This document shows, one piece after another, positions 5,227 to 6,134 of a DNA stretch of 6,134 bases; within the stretch, counting starts at the first letter, position 1, and the number at the start of each line of letters is the position of its first letter. The position numbers and the translations under genes are program-made. The notes under the pieces are model-generated. The model did not search any database, had not been told where the DNA came from, and worked only from the letters and a program-made list of their open reading frames with translations. The stretch is from JARRJY01 sp050116415 (lineage in GTDB: Bacteria; Pseudomonadota; Gammaproteobacteria; UBA6429; Thiohalophilaceae), in assembly GCA_050116415.1 (NCBI GenBank), contig JASFOS010000130.1:1-6134 (forward strand), written 5' to 3'.

Positions 5227-6134
5227 CTAGTAAACCCTTTCCTTGGGCGGAAAAGAATCGACGGTAATGGGTTTCAGGGTAACCGGCTTATAATCCAGTC
5301 GCCTGTCTTGCTTGTAAAACAAGCTGTGTTTTAACCACTGTTGATCATCACGTTGCGGGTAGTCGATACGCGAATGTGCACCTCGACTTTCCTGTCGCGC
5401 CAATGCAGAGGCAACGGTAGCCAGCGCCACCTCCACCAGGTTTTCAAGTTCCAGCGCTTCAATGCGTGAAGTATTGAAAATTTTACTGTGATCCCTGAGC
5501 CTTACATCCGATAAACGACGTTCGATGTCGACCACCTTCTCCAGGCCTTGCCGTAAAACTTCCTCGGTACGGAATACGCCACAGTATTCTTCCATCACCG
5601 CCTGCAACTCGTGTTTGACATCGGCAACCTGTTCCCCTTCTCCTTTTTGATCCCAGCGCTGCAGATGTTGCATGGCTTGCTCAACACTGTCTTCATCCAG
5701 TGGACGGTGATAACGGTTCCTGGCCAGGTAATCGATAATGTCGTTACCCGCGGCACGGCCAAATACCACGATATCCAGCAACGAGTTACCGCCCAGCCGG
5801 TTAGCACCGTGCACGGATACACAGGCGCATTCGCCTACCGCGTATAAACCGGGAATCGATTCCTGGCCGGTTTCCACCGGCACGATCACCTGGCCATCAC
5901 GATTGGTGGGGATACCGCCCATGGTGTAATGGGCGGTGGGGAAAACCGGGATGGGTTCTTCGGCCGGATCAATACCCATGAAGGTTTTGGAGGTCTGGCA
6001 AATTCCCGGCAAGCGCTTGTACAGCACATCCCGGCCGAGATGATCCAGTTTTAGCAACACGTACTCAGCGTTTTTACCGCAACCACGGCCTTCACGCACT
6101 TCGGTGGCAATCGCCCGGCTGACCACGTCACGAC
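5227..6134 (-). CDS. sdhA: Succinate dehydrogenase flavoprotein subunit (5' end cut by window)
   Basis: The C-terminal 302 codons of SdhA; the frame runs open through the window edge, so the N-terminal FAD domain, with the histidine that carries covalent FAD, is outside. Visible residues begin RDVVSRAIATEVREGRGC, where the first R corresponds to the catalytic arginine (R286 in E. coli). HYTMGGIPTN follows, its H codon at 5931-5929 (E. coli H354), then SVHGANRLGGNSLLDIVVFG with the substrate arginine at 5799-5797 (E. coli R399). The helical C-terminal domain and the closing RESRGAHSR, YPQRDDQQWLKHSL and FPPKERVY are standard for quinone-linked SdhA. A GTG at 6126-6124 is an internal valine, not a start. 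The enzyme oxidises succinate to fumarate on the cytoplasmic face of complex II. It is followed 8 bp later by sdhB; sdhC and sdhD are presumably upstream but are not visible. Confidence 0.97.
   Translation of the reverse strand, partial: RDVVSRAIATEVREGRGCGKNAEYVLLKLDHLGRDVLYKRLPGICQTSKTFMGIDPAEEPIPVFPTAHYTMGGIPTNRDGQVIVPVETGQESIPGLYAVGECACVSVHGANRLGGNSLLDIVVFGRAAGNDIIDYLARNRYHRPLDEDSVEQAMQHLQRWDQKGEGEQVADVKHELQAVMEEYCGVFRTEEVLRQGLEKVVDIERRLSDVRLRDHSKIFNTSRIEALELENLVEVALATVASALARQESRGAHSRIDYPQRDDQQWLKHSLFYKQDRRLDYKPVTLKPITVDSFPPKERVY

Noticed and set aside
1..6134. Mobile elements, CRISPR, tRNA or rRNA, signs of recent transfer
   Set aside because: No transposase, terminal repeats, repeat-spacer pattern or RNA-gene signature was seen, and all genes are full-length core genes or cut only by the window edge.

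Overview
The window reads as chromosomal DNA of a gammaproteobacterium. It carries an intact sigma-E (RpoE/AlgU) stress locus beside nadB, and a succinate dehydrogenase operon that continues into sdhE and ygfX. Every gene belongs to a recognisable conserved family. I see no mobile element, CRISPR array, tRNA or rRNA. The genus cannot be fixed from what is here. RseA (192 aa) is closer in length to Pseudomonas MucA than to E. coli RseA, and the rpoE-nadB neighbourhood is typical of the class.

Layout. Positions 1-2008, minus strand: rpoE (GTG start), rseA and the 5' 276 codons of rseB, read leftward and cut by the window edge. rseA and rseB overlap by 11 bp. Positions 2009-2225: divergent control region with a good sigma-E-type promoter for rpoE, a possible overlapping sigma-70 promoter, and a perfect TATAAT plus several palindromes in front of nadB. 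Positions 2226-3875, plus strand: nadB, L-aspartate oxidase. Positions 3839-6134, minus strand: the 3' 302 codons of sdhA, then sdhB, sdhE and ygfX, tightly packed and read leftward. ygfX meets nadB tail-to-tail with a 37-bp overlap of coding sequence.

How they work together. RpoE transcribes envelope-stress genes and probably its own operon. RseA is the membrane anti-sigma factor that holds it inactive, and RseB is the periplasmic protein that shields RseA from proteolysis. SdhA (covalent FAD) and SdhB (three Fe-S clusters) form the catalytic arm of respiratory complex II. SdhE inserts the FAD into SdhA, and YgfX is its usual membrane partner gene. NadB, a paralogue of SdhA, starts NAD biosynthesis from aspartate and can use fumarate, the SDH product, as electron acceptor.

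I found no undescribed system. The points most worth a second look are the rpoE/nadB control region, the overlapping convergent nadB/ygfX ends without a clear terminator, and sdhE-ygfX lying inside the sdh operon.
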